The position numbers and the translations under genes were made by a program. Source: Suillus spraguei (taxonomy: Eukaryota; Basidiomycota; Agaricomycetes; Boletales; Suillaceae). Taken from it: a DNA stretch of 64,000 nt. This document shows positions 35,028 through 46,479 of the stretch, piece by piece. Numbering within the stretch: the first letter of the stretch is position 1; each line of letters opens with the position of its first letter. The DNA is taken from contig JABCPU010000312.1 in the NCBI GenBank assembly GCA_016800925.1, positions 1 through 64,000 on the forward strand, given 5' to 3'. Below the pieces are notes generated by a model, which had not been told where the DNA came from, did no database searches, and saw only the letters and a program-made list of their open reading frames with translations.

Positions 35028-38000
35028 TTGACTTGGAGAAACAAAGACTCGACGTATGTTTCTCCCAATGTATTACTAAGACTTGTACGCGCTGTAGGTG
35101 AAAGAAAAGAACTTCGTGTCCCTATCACCCTCCACTCGCGTACTCGCTTAAAATCCGTCGACACCACCGCTGTTATTGACTCAGGAGCAGCAGGCACATT
35201 CATCTCAGAAGAGTTTGTGAAACTCCATCAAATCACACAACGAAAACTCAAGGAACCATTTCGAGTTACAACGGCAGATGGGACTCTCATAAAAGGAGGA
35301 CCAATTACGCATTACTGCCTCCTAGTGGTCAAGATTGACGATCGAACCATGTATGGAAAATTCAATATCACCAAACTCGGAAGGAGAGATCAAATCCTTC
35401 TTGGAATTCCTTGGTTACGAGCAATGAACCCAATTATAGATTGGGCTGCTGAAACACTTGTCCTTTCACGGACAGAGAAATCTGATGAAATCGAAATCGA
35501 TATAGATGAAGACAGACAGAAGAATGGGTTGCCACGAGTATTCAGTCACCATACCAGATGGCAACATTCCCGTCTTCCGAAACCAAGCATCGCTTCTCCT
35601 GCTGATGTTCCAGAAGACCAGAACCAGAAGTACGTACTCCACGTACTGCAGAACCCACTCCACGTGTACAACTGCCGCGAGCAGTATCACCGATTCCCCG
35701 CGCAGAGAACGCAAGAATGAATCTGAACCCGAGCATCGGGTCGGACAAGAACCTATTGAGCAACGGCCAATAGAAGAACAGAAACAGGAAAGAGAAAACT
35801 GGAAGAAGAACTCCCAGGACGAACACCAATGTACCAAAATTATCCAAGTTCTTCGTTCCCCCGAAAACTCTTTCAGCTTCAATAGAAGAAATCCCTGATA
35901 AGAAGAACCCGTGCCCTCGTTGATCCCAACCGAGGATGATGACCAATTCGATACCATGAATGATGTCTGGCATGCGCCGGAAGTACGCGAAATTTCCTCT
36001 TACAGCTCGGAGATGGTGAATTTCTTGTGGAATACGACACCGATGGAGTTAGCATGAGGATTATAGAAGAAGTATCCATGGATACACCATTGACACGTGA
36101 TGGAACTTCCAACTCGAACAATCCTCCCTACTCCGCAATTCCCCCTCCGAAATATAGTAACAAAGCTCAGGAATTCGCTACGGACGAGAAGGAAAAGAAA
36201 AAGAAATCCTTCGAAGAATTGGTCCCGGATTATTTGCACGACTTCGCAGACGTCTTTGCTAAAGACGGATTAAACAAACTACCCCCCGAACGCCCTGGTA
36301 TTGATCATCGGATCGACACCAAACCCGGTTTTATTCCTCGTACGTCTAAGGTCTACCCGCTATCGGAAAAAGAACGCGCTGCTGTCAAAACGTTTATCGA
36401 TGAAAACGTTGCGAAAGGCTTTATCTCGGAATCGAAGTCACCTCAAGCTAGTGGCTTCTTCTTTGTGGGAAAGAAGAGTGGAGAACTGCGTCCCTGTCAA
36501 GATTATCGCTACATCAATGATTGGACAGTCAAGAAGCATATCCGCTCCCACTCCCTATTTCCCTTGTCGCACGTCTTCATAACGCACGGTTCTTTACGAA
36601 AATGGATATTCGGTCCGGTTATAACAATATTCGCATCCATCCTGATGATAGGTGGAAAGCTGCTTTTACCACGGAATTCGGCCTATTCGAACCGAACGTC
36701 ATGTTCTTCGGCCTTTGCAATTCCCCAGCAACTTTTCAAGCATACATGAATCGCACCTTTCAACAAGAAATCAATGAAGGATGGATGGTTATCTATATGG
36801 ACGATATCCTGATTTTCTCCACAACAATGGCAGAACACCGTGAACGGACCAGACGAGTTTTGATGAAAATACGAAAAGAACACCTGTTCTTGAAACCGGA
36901 GAAATGCACCTTCGATGCAGAAGAAGTGGAATACCTCGGAATGATAATTCGCCCCGGACAAGTTGCTATGGACACCGCCAAGACCAAGGGAATCTCCGAA
37001 TGGCCAATCCCGAAATCAGTAAAAGATGTTCGGTCATTCCTCGGTTTTGCAACTTCTACCGCACGTTCATTTCACACTATTCTGACATCGCCAGACCCCT
37101 TATCGATTTGACAAAGAAAGATAAGGCCTTTGAATGGTCACCCGAATGTATGGACACCTTCGAAGAATTGAAACGACGCTTCACTTCCCAACCGGTACTC
37201 CGTAACCCTGATCCTTCCCGACAATTTGCCATTGCTACGATGCTTCGCTCGTAGCAACCGGCGGAGTTCTCCTGCAGACTGATGAGAATGGTGTTTATCA
37301 CCCATGTGCATATCTCTCACAGTCTTTGAACCCTGCGGAGCGCAATTACCAGATCTTTGATAGGGAACTCCTTGCCGTGATCCGGGCATTGAACGAATGG
37401 CGTCATTATCTCGAAGGAAACCCACACCCCGTCCTGGTATTCACCGACCATAAGAACCTTCTGTACTTTAGAAGTGCACAGAAGCTCACCCGTCGCCAAG
37501 CACGTTGGCAATTGATTTTGTCTATTTACGACATCGAACTGCATCACGTTGCAGGTACTAAACTAGCAGTACCTGATGCACTATCCCGCCGGCCTGATTA
37601 TGACTCTGGCAAAGACGATAACGAGGATCAGACCTCCTCCCTGATGCTCTATTCGTTCGTCTTATTGACACCGACTAAAGGATGTGCTGTCATCCTCTGA
37701 CCCCCTCGACGACCCGTCTTCAAAACGCATCTGATGCCCTTGATGGCGTGTGCCTTCCTCCTATGAAATCGGCACTCTCCGATTGGAAGATTGAGGAGAA
37801 CGTCCTCTATTTTAAGAATCGCGCCTATATTCCACCGGCGCATCGCTCCGATATCTGAAAAGGTATCATGATCATCCTACCGCGGGACACCCCGGTAGAT
37901 TCAAAACTGAAGAACTCGTAAACGGGAAGCCTGGTGGCCTGCTATGGGCTCTTATATTCGGAAATACGTTGAGGGTTGCGCCCTTTGTCAGCAAATGAAA

Positions 38001-39107
38001 GCGGATACACATCCTGTTAGGCCCCCGCTTACGCCTATTCCCTCTCGGCTGTTCGCCCGTTCTCTCAGGTCTCGTCGACCTTATCACTGACCTCCCTGTC
38101 TCTGGAGGCTTTGACAGTATCATGGTCGTGGTAGACCATGGCCTTACGAAGGGGGTAATTATTATCCCTTGTTTGAAAACCATCACTTCCGAAGGCGTTG
38201 CTAAACTATTTTTGAACACGTCTACCGTCGATTTGGACTCCATGACAAAGTTATATCGGATCGAGGCCCGCAGTTCCTATCTCGCTTCTCAAAGGAACTT
38301 GCCCGACTTCTTGACTATGTCATCGCTCCATCCACGGCTTACCACCCGCAGACTGATGGTCAAACTGAAAGACTAAATCAAGAACTTGAAACATACCTAC
38401 GCATTTACTGCCGTAACAACCCCGAAGATTGGGTAGAACACCTACCAATCGCCGAATTCGTCCACAACCACCGAAAACACGATGCAAGAAATGCATCACC
38501 CTTCTATTTGATGATGGGATATGAACCACGCGCTATCCCTCATCTGATCCCTGATTCATCTGTCCCCGCAGCAGAAGATCGAGTACGATCTCTGCAGAAG
38601 ATAAGAGAAGAAGCAATCGCCTGTCACAACATTGCCATGCAGACAATGGCCGAACGATCCCGAGGAGATAAGTACACCCCATGGAAGATCGGAGATAAGG
38701 TTTGGCTATCCGCCGCTAATCTTAGACTCAAACTCCCATCGAGGAAATTGGCACCGAAACGATACGGACCTTTCCCGATCATCGATGTCTTATCTCCTAT
38801 CACATTCACGCTCAAACTCCCTCCGCAATGGAAGATTCACCCCACATTCCACGCTTCTGTCTTATCATCCTATAGCGAAACGGACGTACATGGCCCGAAC
38901 TTCCCTGAACCACCCCCTGACATCATCGAAGAAGAAGAAGAATATGAAATCGAAGCGATTCTTTCTCACAAAGGAACTGGCAATCGCCGACGATATCTCG
39001 TTTCTTGGAAAGGATACTCATCGGGAGATAATGAATGGCTCCCAGAAAAGAACTTGAAGAACTCCGCTCGAATCTTGAACGCTTATAAGAAGCAACACGC
39101 CCTCTAA
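35028..39107 (+). pseudogene. Pol of element A: protease, RT, RNase H, integrase, chromodomain
   Basis: The aspartic protease motif VIDSGAAGTF is at about 35175-35200. RT text runs from SGFFFVGKKSGELRPCQDYR to the catalytic YMDD at 36794-36805. RNase H includes [20 protein letters not shown] and [11 protein letters not shown]. The integrase has the zinc-binding CALCQQ and a core around [16 protein letters not shown], and a chromodomain closes the frame (RYLVSWKGYSSGDNEWLPE). Frame changes occur near 35720, 36530, 37050, 37250, 37700, 37860 and 38250, so this copy is dead. The domain order (integrase after RNase H, chromodomain last) defines a chromovirus-type Ty3/Gypsy element. Confidence 0.92.
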
Positions 39108-39161
39108 CTCTTTCCCCAGTCAATCAACCGCACTAGCACCTGATCAACTATCTGTATCGAA

Positions 39162-40616
39162 ATGTCTTTCCCCACTGCCTACATTACTCCCGTACTGCCG
39201 TCAACAATGACTCCGACTCTGAAGCCGAAAACTACGGAAATCTCACCACTGAAATCGACAACACTTCCTACATCGAAGCCGCCATTCTCTGCGAGGGACA
39301 TGCCCTTGAAATCGAAAGGATTCTTACAGAACGAGGCGCTTTCCCCGCCTTACTCCTCGTTAACATCATCCGCACCGCAGCACTCATCGAAGCCACCGCC
39401 AAGGATATTACAGAAGTCACATACCGCATCGCTTCTTACATCTTCAAAAACGCATTCGTGCTTACGCTATGTTGCTGTTTCCCAATTCTTTTAAAAATGA
39501 CGTTGAAGAAGCTATTCATATCATTGCCGAACGTCGAGCAGGCGTTGCTCGACCTCCCTCTCCGCAGGAAGATACGCCACTTCCTATTCCAGCACCCTCA
39601 TCTTCGCGTGTTTATTCTAGTCTTGACGCCTTTACTGGCCTATATACTGCTGTCCAGGAGATCGGACAACTCACCAATGCGGTTGTTGAAACAATCCAGC
39701 AGTCAGTCGCTGAAACCAGAGCGGCAGAAATCTAGTGAAGAAGCTATCACTGATCTACAGCAAACACAGTCAGACCTTGCATCCCCTCGAACACCATCTC
39801 CTATCGCACAGTCATCAACTTCCGTCGTGACCTCTCTTGATTGCCCTGATGGCTGTATGAACCTTGCACAAAGAACAGTGGAGGCCGCTAAACTACTAGG
39901 CATCCCCGCCACCGAGTTGGTAACACTCGGTCCTCGACTTCGCGACCTTCATATCCATCCCCCATGTCTATCCCATCGTCATTCGGTCCTATGGACCCTA
40001 TTTCACCAGTCTTAGTAAAAGACTTTGGTATCACTTCTCCCTCTTCTTCCACCGAACTTCTTGCAGCTGCTGAGCGGCAGTCACCCCGGACCTTCCTGAA
40101 TCAGCATACACATTGTCCTCCGCTCAACAGGCACAACTTAAGCGGCAGAACACCCTTGCCTTAAAACGTATGACGAGGAAGAAAGGAAAGAAACGCGCCA
40201 GATCCACCAGTCCTACGCCTATCATTTCTCCGTCTCCCCTACGCAAAGTCCATTCTAACCCCGACGAGAATATGAAATGCCGAACCTGCGGCTTGCTAGG
40301 ACATCGTCAAAAGAATTGCGCGGAATATCAGTGCAAGGTTTGCAGATATTGGTCGCCGACTCATCTGTCCCTCTACTGCCCTAAACGAGTTGGGCCTCCC
40401 CCCTTCGAGTTAACTTGGAAAGACGAAGGATTCTATGATGCACTTAGTGCTTGGGAAAAGCAGCTTGACGATGAACGCATTCGTGCAGAGAAGAGAAGGG
40501 ACTCTAAACGACGCGCTGGTTTGGAAGAAGCTAAGTACATGATGAGTGGATCCTTTGCTGATGAAGACTACGAGTGGAGCGACGATCCCATCTACTATGC
40601 GAATCAAAGTGATTGA
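39162..40616 (+). pseudogene. Extra zinc-knuckle ORF of element A
   Basis: Starts MSFPTAYITPV 52 bp after pol and ends 33 bp before the 3' LTR. It is homologous end to end with the element B ORF but carries at least three frame changes (near 39200, 39470 and 39740-40110). The C-terminal part is open and keeps both knuckles, CRTCGLLGHRQKNC and CKVCRYWSPTHLSLYC, after a basic MTRKKGKKRARSTSPTP segment. Confidence 0.8.
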
Positions 40617-40649
40617 AAGCCGGTGACTTTCAGCATAATACGGGGGTAA

Positions 40650-41118
40650 TGTTACAATCGTACGTGCCCCTATTCATTTTCTACTTACTTTGTATATTAC
40701 GTAACACGACTCTGACTCATATGCTCAACGCATCTGTACTATAGTTGCCTTCCCTCTTTGGATACGCACTTACGTTCTCACACCCCTCTTGGTCTGTGCG
40801 CACATATTGGCCTATTTAAGCACAGTGTACTTGTAGTAGATTCGCTACTTTAATCTTACTGGGTTTTACCTGGAATCTCCTTCGCTTAGGTCTCCAACCT
40901 AAGTCGTCTTGAATCGTCTCTAAGTCTAAGCACTCCTTAGCCTTAGTCTCTATTCTTACGGATACCTCTCGGACTTATCCTTGAGGCTGGACCATTGATC
41001 GTACTCGGAACGCGTTCCTTGTACTTTCACCTTGTTCTCTTTTGAACATTGTAAGAACTCCCAGCAGACCGTCTGTGTCTTTTCACTGTCGCTGGTGACG
41101 CCACCCCAGTTCGTAACA
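40650..41118 (+). repeat. 3' LTR of element A
   Basis: 469 bp, same ends as the 5' LTR. Keeps the TATTTAAG box and the CTACTTTAATCTT segment. Confidence 0.93.
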
Positions 41119-41360
41119 GTTACTGACTTTATCTCGACGACGGTAGCACCACTACGCACGACGCTAGTTCCGGCGGTATCATCGCTGACCACGACACTTG
41201 TTTCGCACATAAGTTAGGCTCGAACTTGACCATACTAATAGGCATCCCCCTTTAGGGTCGAACACTCTTGTTCTTACAAGTGAAGCAGACTAGATGGAGC
41301 ACAAGACTAACATACTAGTTTAGGCAGTAGTCTATCTATAGCCCAAGCTAGGTTGTATCT

Positions 41361-42179
41361 TTACACTGAGTTCTTTCCTTTCTTGTCATCATCTCCGCAT
41401 CGGACCTTTGGGTGGAAGGCGGTGTCACTGGCGCGGTGGCCATGCTTCCCACATTTGAAGCAAAGGCCATCCTTCATATATTTCTTGCACTCTTGGCGTG
41501 TCATGTCGACGTCCATGGTGTCGTGGTCGCGTTTAGCATGGTTTGGCCTGTGGAATGAGGGCTTGTAGTGGGAGTGGTTCTTGGCAACTATGTTGCGCAT
41601 GGCCACTCCGCGTTCATAGTTGGTATTCAGCTTGACGGCAGCAGAGTAGTATTTGTCAATGGTGGTGGGGATGGTTTCCATCTGGCAGATGGCGCGGCAG
41701 AGGGGTTCCTTGAGTCCAGCTTCGAAGAAGTGGATGAGGACCAAGCTTTCCTTGATGCTCATGTGCATTGTCAGAGTCTTGAACTCTGCGATATAGTCTG
41801 TAAGAGTGCCGGTGTGTTTGACCTTGGCGATCTTCACCATAGCGTCAACCTTCTCATCGTGGGGGTTGAAGGTGCTCTTGAAGTCCTTCTGGAAGTCTTC
41901 CCATTTGCCAAACTGGAGAGGGTTGGTCTCATAGGCCTTGGCATAGGCATTGAGTGCCCAAGTACGAGCAGTGCTTTCTGTCATACAGGAGAGGGCGATG
42001 CAGACCCAGTGTTTGTCAGTGGGGTAGAGCGTTCTGTTCAAACCAAGGTAGGTTATCACGGTGTATAACCAATGCATGGCGTCGGTTGGGTCACCATCAA
42101 ACTTAGAGGGCATTCCTACCTTAAGTTCAGGTCCAATTGCTTTAACGACAGGAGTCGTTGTTGCTGTGGAGCCAGACAT
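41361..42179 (-). CDS. Gag of element C
   Basis: An uninterrupted 272-residue frame starting MSGSTATTTPVVKAIGPELK. The capsid-like region includes GDPTDAMHWLYTVITYLG, FQKDFKSTFNPHDEKVDAM and HTGTLTDYIAEFKTL, normal for Ty3/Gypsy gag. The C-terminal knuckle reads CFKCGKHGHRASDTAF, where the last cysteine of the CCHC pattern is replaced by Thr. The frame is open but the rest of the element is gone, so it is an orphan gag at best. Confidence 0.85.
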   Translation of the reverse strand: MSGSTATTTPVVKAIGPELKVGMPSKFDGDPTDAMHWLYTVITYLGLNRTLYPTDKHWVCIALSCMTESTARTWALNAYAKAYETNPLQFGKWEDFQKDFKSTFNPHDEKVDAMVKIAKVKHTGTLTDYIAEFKTLTMHMSIKESLVLIHFFEAGLKEPLCRAICQMETIPTTIDKYYSAAVKLNTNYERGVAMRNIVAKNHSHYKPSFHRPNHAKRDHDTMDVDMTRQECKKYMKDGLCFKCGKHGHRASDTAFHPKVRCGDDDKKGKNSV

Positions 42180-42375
42180 GATGTTGTTCTGGGTTCAGGG
42201 TGTGTGATCCTGAGCTGTCTTGCTTCAGCGGTGGGGGTAGGAAGGCGACGTTGGTGTGCACATTCCTCAAGGGGCTTAATTCAGTGTCCTCTTGTCAGGG
42301 TTCAGGGTTCAGGGTCGAGTGTCCTATTTCAGCTAGCTGGGCAGTGTAGCAAGTAAAAGGGTAACATGAATCTTT

Positions 42376-43159
42376 TGTTAGTGACCTAGCTAGGCATCAA
42401 TGAACTTGAGTGGTATCTGTGACAGGCACTCTATTGAGAGCGGCGGTCTGTGCATATTGGTCTCCTAGCGTGGAGTGCGCTAGTTGTGTTGGTCGGAGGT
42501 GGGCACTACGCGCTGTCTCACGACCTATATCACAGAGATGAGGTTCTTGATGACGATCAAAGACGTAGAAGCAATGAGCTTCTACGAAGTTCAAATAGTG
42601 CCAATAAGCTTATGAAAAGCTTATTGAAAGAAGTTCAGGGTCGAAGATCAAGTATGAGGTCAGATAGCTAATAGGAAGACACATGCTCATAGATGAGTCA
42701 GAGGTGTATGAACCAATGAATGCATGCATGTGCAAAAAGGAGTCATAGGTGCGGAACCGAAGGTATAAAGGGTATGAGCAAATGAGGCGACGCACGAGTC
42801 ATAGGTAAATGCAAAGGGAAGGATAAGAGGAAATACAACACCAGACATAGTCCTTGAGCCAGAGGACTGTTTGTGTGAACCATGGGATAGCACGTGTTGA
42901 AGCGCAGAGGGAGGTGTCGAATGCAACAGAGGCGCTTGAGACACGAGGAGTGTGAAGAACGTGTATGAGTGCAAGGGGTACTGGAAGAGTGCACGGTTAG
43001 CGGTGATGGAGGAGGCGAGCGTAGGCGAGGTAAGGAGTGACGATGGCGAGCCAGATGAGGTAGCAGGGGACGAGGATGGAGGCCTCATCAGGATGGGAGT
43101 AGATGGCGACACATAGGAGGAAAAATGATAGTAGGGGCGCAAGAAGGTGTTCTTGTAAC
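42376..43159 (-). repeat. 5' LTR of element C, promoter deleted
   Basis: 784 bp. Compared with the LTR at 43160-44053 it lacks about 105 bp between two TACTT repeats. The missing part holds the TATA box and the predicted transcription start. It abuts the next LTR head to head. Confidence 0.85.
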
Positions 43160-44053
43160 TGTTACAAGAACACCTTCTTGTGCCCCTACTCTCATTTTTC
43201 CTCCTATGTGTTGTCATCTACACTCATCCTGACAAGGCTTCCATCCTCGTCCTCCACTACCTCATCTGGCTTGCCCTTGTCACTCCTTACCTCACCTATG
43301 CTCACCTCCTCCATTGCTGCTGAACGTGCACTCATCGTGCACCTTTTGCCTTCTTCATGCACTTCGCATTTATACATGCCTTTCGCACTTCTTGCGCTTC
43401 AAGCGCCTACTCTGCTCTCATTGCCTTTCCCTGCACTTCAACACGCGCTATCCCTTGGTTCATAACAGAAGCCTACTGGCTCTCAAACAATGACTGGTAT
43501 TGTCTTATGTTTTATCTCTTTTTTATTTACCTTTCTTGACTCGTGTGTCACCTCATTGGCTCATACCCTTTATACCTTTGGCTCCACACTTATGACTCCC
43601 TTTCGCACATGCGTGCGTTCATTGGTTCATATGCCTCTGACTCATCCACAAGCATGTGTCACTTTATTGGCTATCTGACTTCATACTTAATCTAGCGATA
43701 TTTACATATTCATGCTCCACTTCAATCTTACGTATAAATATGCGCAGATAGCCTTTGTACTTCTTTAACTTGAATCTACTTGATCTTTGACCCTAAACTT
43801 CTTTTCAATAAGCTTCAATAAGCTTATTGTCTATACTCCGACTTCTTAGAAGCTCATCGCTTCTAAATCTATCCATCATCGTAGAACCCGTCACTGAGAT
43901 GTGGTTGTGAGACAGTGCATCACACCTACCTCCAACCCAACACAACTAGCGCACTCTGTGCTGGGCAACCGATACACACGAGCTGCTGCTCTTTATAGAG
44001 CACTCATCACAGACACCACTCAAGTTCCTTAGTGCCTGGCTAGGTCGCTAACA
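43160..44053 (+). repeat. Second LTR of the element C family, head-to-head copy
   Basis: 894 bp from TGTTACAAGA to GTCGCTAACA. It contains TATAAATA at 43733 and AACTTGAATCT at 43767-43777. No element interior follows it, so it is a solo or broken copy. With 42376-43159 it forms a long imperfect palindrome centred on 43159/43160. Confidence 0.88.
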
Positions 44054-44379
44054 CAAAGAGTTTCCCCAATCCCTCATCTGCATTTCCTTTTAGTCCTATG
44101 GACATTATCAGCAGCCTGCCAAAGCATATCTGGTCCTCCCAATTCTCCAATTCTCCTGTCCCAGACAACACTAATGTGCAGCAGCCAGATATTATTCTGG
44201 TGGATTATAGTTTATGCAATCTCTCCTTGTGATGGTGCCACATTATCACATGTGTAGAGCACACAGACAGCAAACTGAACTCAACTATATCTTTGTATTG
44301 GGGCAGCACCACTAAAGGGTGTCTGATAATGCAAGAGCAACCCTATCTTAGTTTTCAGTATTGCCTGCAACAAACTCCA

Positions 44380-45195
44380 CCTTCACTACTTTGACCACTC
44401 AGGTCTTATCATTTCATGCCCCATCTCCATTGTTGAAAACCCTGTACATCTTCTTGAGGTCTTAAACACCTTGATGCTCGCACACACCAGCAACCTCGGG
44501 TATGATCCCACAATGCACATGTGCAATCCTTCCTGCAAGGGCACACATTCCAATCTAAGGGTGAATGCGATAGGTTGGATAGAGGGCCCTGATACAGTCC
44601 ATCTATTGATTATGAGTGTGCTTTGGTGAAGCCAAGGTTTCTTTTCTTGTGGCACTGTTTGCTATCACGTTCAGACCATGAATGGATCGGAATATGCACT
44701 CAAGGACTGTTGGGTCACTGAGGACAGGATAAACCATGAGGTAACTGTTCTCTGGATGGTTGAAAGCATCCCAAATGTAGTTAGCCTCATGGCTGATTGG
44801 GATGTTTTGTACCATGGGGAGCTGAACTGCATGCATCATATTCGAGCCTTTCATGGTGTATTTAGCTCTGGGTTCATTCACAGATTTTACCAGTGCCTTC
44901 TTTTGACCCCCTGCAAAGAGCCACTTTTGTCTTACTTCTCAAAGCTTGAGCTGTTGAGAGCCTTCCATGACTTTGTCAGGGGTAGGTCTCAAATGCATTA
45001 AAATTGAAGCCTGGGACTGACCATGGGCTTTTAGCTCATGATTTAATGCTCAGAAGGCACATCCTCCATGGAGACTTGAGCCCAAATTATCTCATCCTCC
45101 ATGATGGACAAGGATATTTTATTGACTTTGATCATGCCAGGATTACCAAAGGCACTGACAATGTTCCTTCACAGGGCACAGTAAGTAAAGCTTAA
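44380..45195 (+). pseudogene. FunK1-type protein kinase, decayed
   Basis: FunK1 kinases are a fungal-expanded protein kinase family. Pieces in order: FDHSGLIISCPISIVENPVH (44388), VHLLIMSVLW stop, GTVCYHVQTMNGSEYALKDC with RINHEVTVLWMVE and SLMADWDVLYHGE, then LLLTPCKEPLLSYFSK, and the catalytic loop HGDLSPNYLI with FIDFDHARIT in place of DFG and SQGT as activation-loop end. In-frame stops (near 44625 and 45000) and the missing C-terminal lobe mark it as a pseudogene. Confidence 0.75.
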
Positions 45196-46479
45196 AATTT
45201 TAACAATATGCCATATGACTGAGCACATTGTCTGAAGGGTACTACACGCTTATACCCGCCATACCTGCCATGCAGCGTGGGTGGATAGACCCAGGCCACA
45301 TGTACGTTGTCCTGGTGAAACATAACATATTCTATTATATATGTAGTTTTTGTGAGTCAACACTCCCACGCGCCGTTTTTCCATGCTCATCCTTTTTCCT
45401 GAAGCGTTCTCAGTGGCGAACATTTTGGTATCGCTGCTCCTCCAAGTGTGTATATCTCCCGAATGCCTTTTACGATAGAGTTATTGATATTCCGCGCACC
45501 TAGTACAGCTACAATGACATATTGCATGTGTATGCACCTCCACATCCTGTTGGGTATTCCTACTAATATACACCCACGTACAGCTTCCAGTTCATAATCC
45601 TCGCCATCCTCGCCACGCGTATGCACCTCCATCTATGGGAGATGAACCAAGATACATGCGGCTTTGACACTGTTGAGTGTATTACAATGTCCGACTTCGC
45701 CCAGGCGTGATGTCTTGTCCTGTGGCTTATTCCGTGTCGTTCGTGAGGCGAGGCTTCGACTGTACGAGATGATTGGAATGGGTGGATTTGACAGAGTTCC
45801 CCACATACTTAACTTTTAGGACGAGACTGTCGCGGGGGTGGCAAAAGTCAAAAGTACTTGGATGGTTTTGTTCTATTTAATTTCCATAGTTTCTACTGTA
45901 AGCGGTGGCAAATTTAGGATTTGAGTGTATGAGAGACACACACCTGACGAGCATCGTGGTGCAGGTACACTAACACAGGTTCAGCTGCACTAATCATCCC
46001 TGACATGATAGGCTGACCTCTGGGCTACCGACAAATTTGCCTCACTCGACCAGACAAGTTATTCGCACCTCGTGGCTTGTCGATTAAAGTCTACTAATAT
46101 TGGGAAATCCCCAAAATATTCTGATGACAGTGGCATGATATATCAGTCTAGTTAATGCGTTTGATTGAAAACATTCGCCAGCCCCAACGAGCATCAGTCT
46201 CACTAAAGTGCATGTATCCCACCAGGGTTTGTTGGTAATTGGTGTCTGTTTGTCATAAACCCAATCAATGACAGTCTGATATGTAAATCGTCCCTGCTAG
46301 CACGATTTCGGGGCGGCACCGCAGGAACTTCATAGACATCAAAGAACGCATTATGAACCTTGTCTATGACCTTTCCAGCATCACTGAGGTATATAAGATA
46401 TGGGCGACCGCGGCGTGAAGCACAAGATTCATTGGTTTCATGATTCAGTCGCTCATATCTTATTCAAGTTCCTCAGTGG
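45196..46479. other. No recognised gene
   Basis: About 1.3 kb without a supported coding frame. The sequence after 46480 belongs to the right inverted-repeat arm. Confidence 0.45.

Larger units (their letters stand above)
33524..41118 (+). mobile_element. Element A: full-length chromodomain Ty3/Gypsy retrotransposon (chromovirus type)
   Basis: Two direct LTRs (475 and 469 bp) bound a 6.65-kb interior with gag, protease, RT, RNase H, integrase, chromodomain and the extra ORF, all on the plus strand. A G-rich purine tract (GGGGGTAA) precedes the 3' LTR. Several frame changes in gag, pol and the extra ORF show that this copy cannot make intact proteins. The flanks (TCTTC left, GTTAC right) do not form a target duplication. 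Confidence 0.93.
41119..43159 (-). mobile_element. Element C: 5' part of a second Ty3/Gypsy family
   Basis: In minus-strand order: a 5' LTR (43159-42376), leader, gag (42179-41361) and about 240 bp of following sequence, cut by the right end of element A at 41118. The LTR sequence is unrelated to that of element A. Confidence 0.85.

Noticed and set aside
30808..43159. Elements B and C being one element split by element A
   Set aside because: Their LTRs are unrelated, and the missing pol part is absent on both sides.
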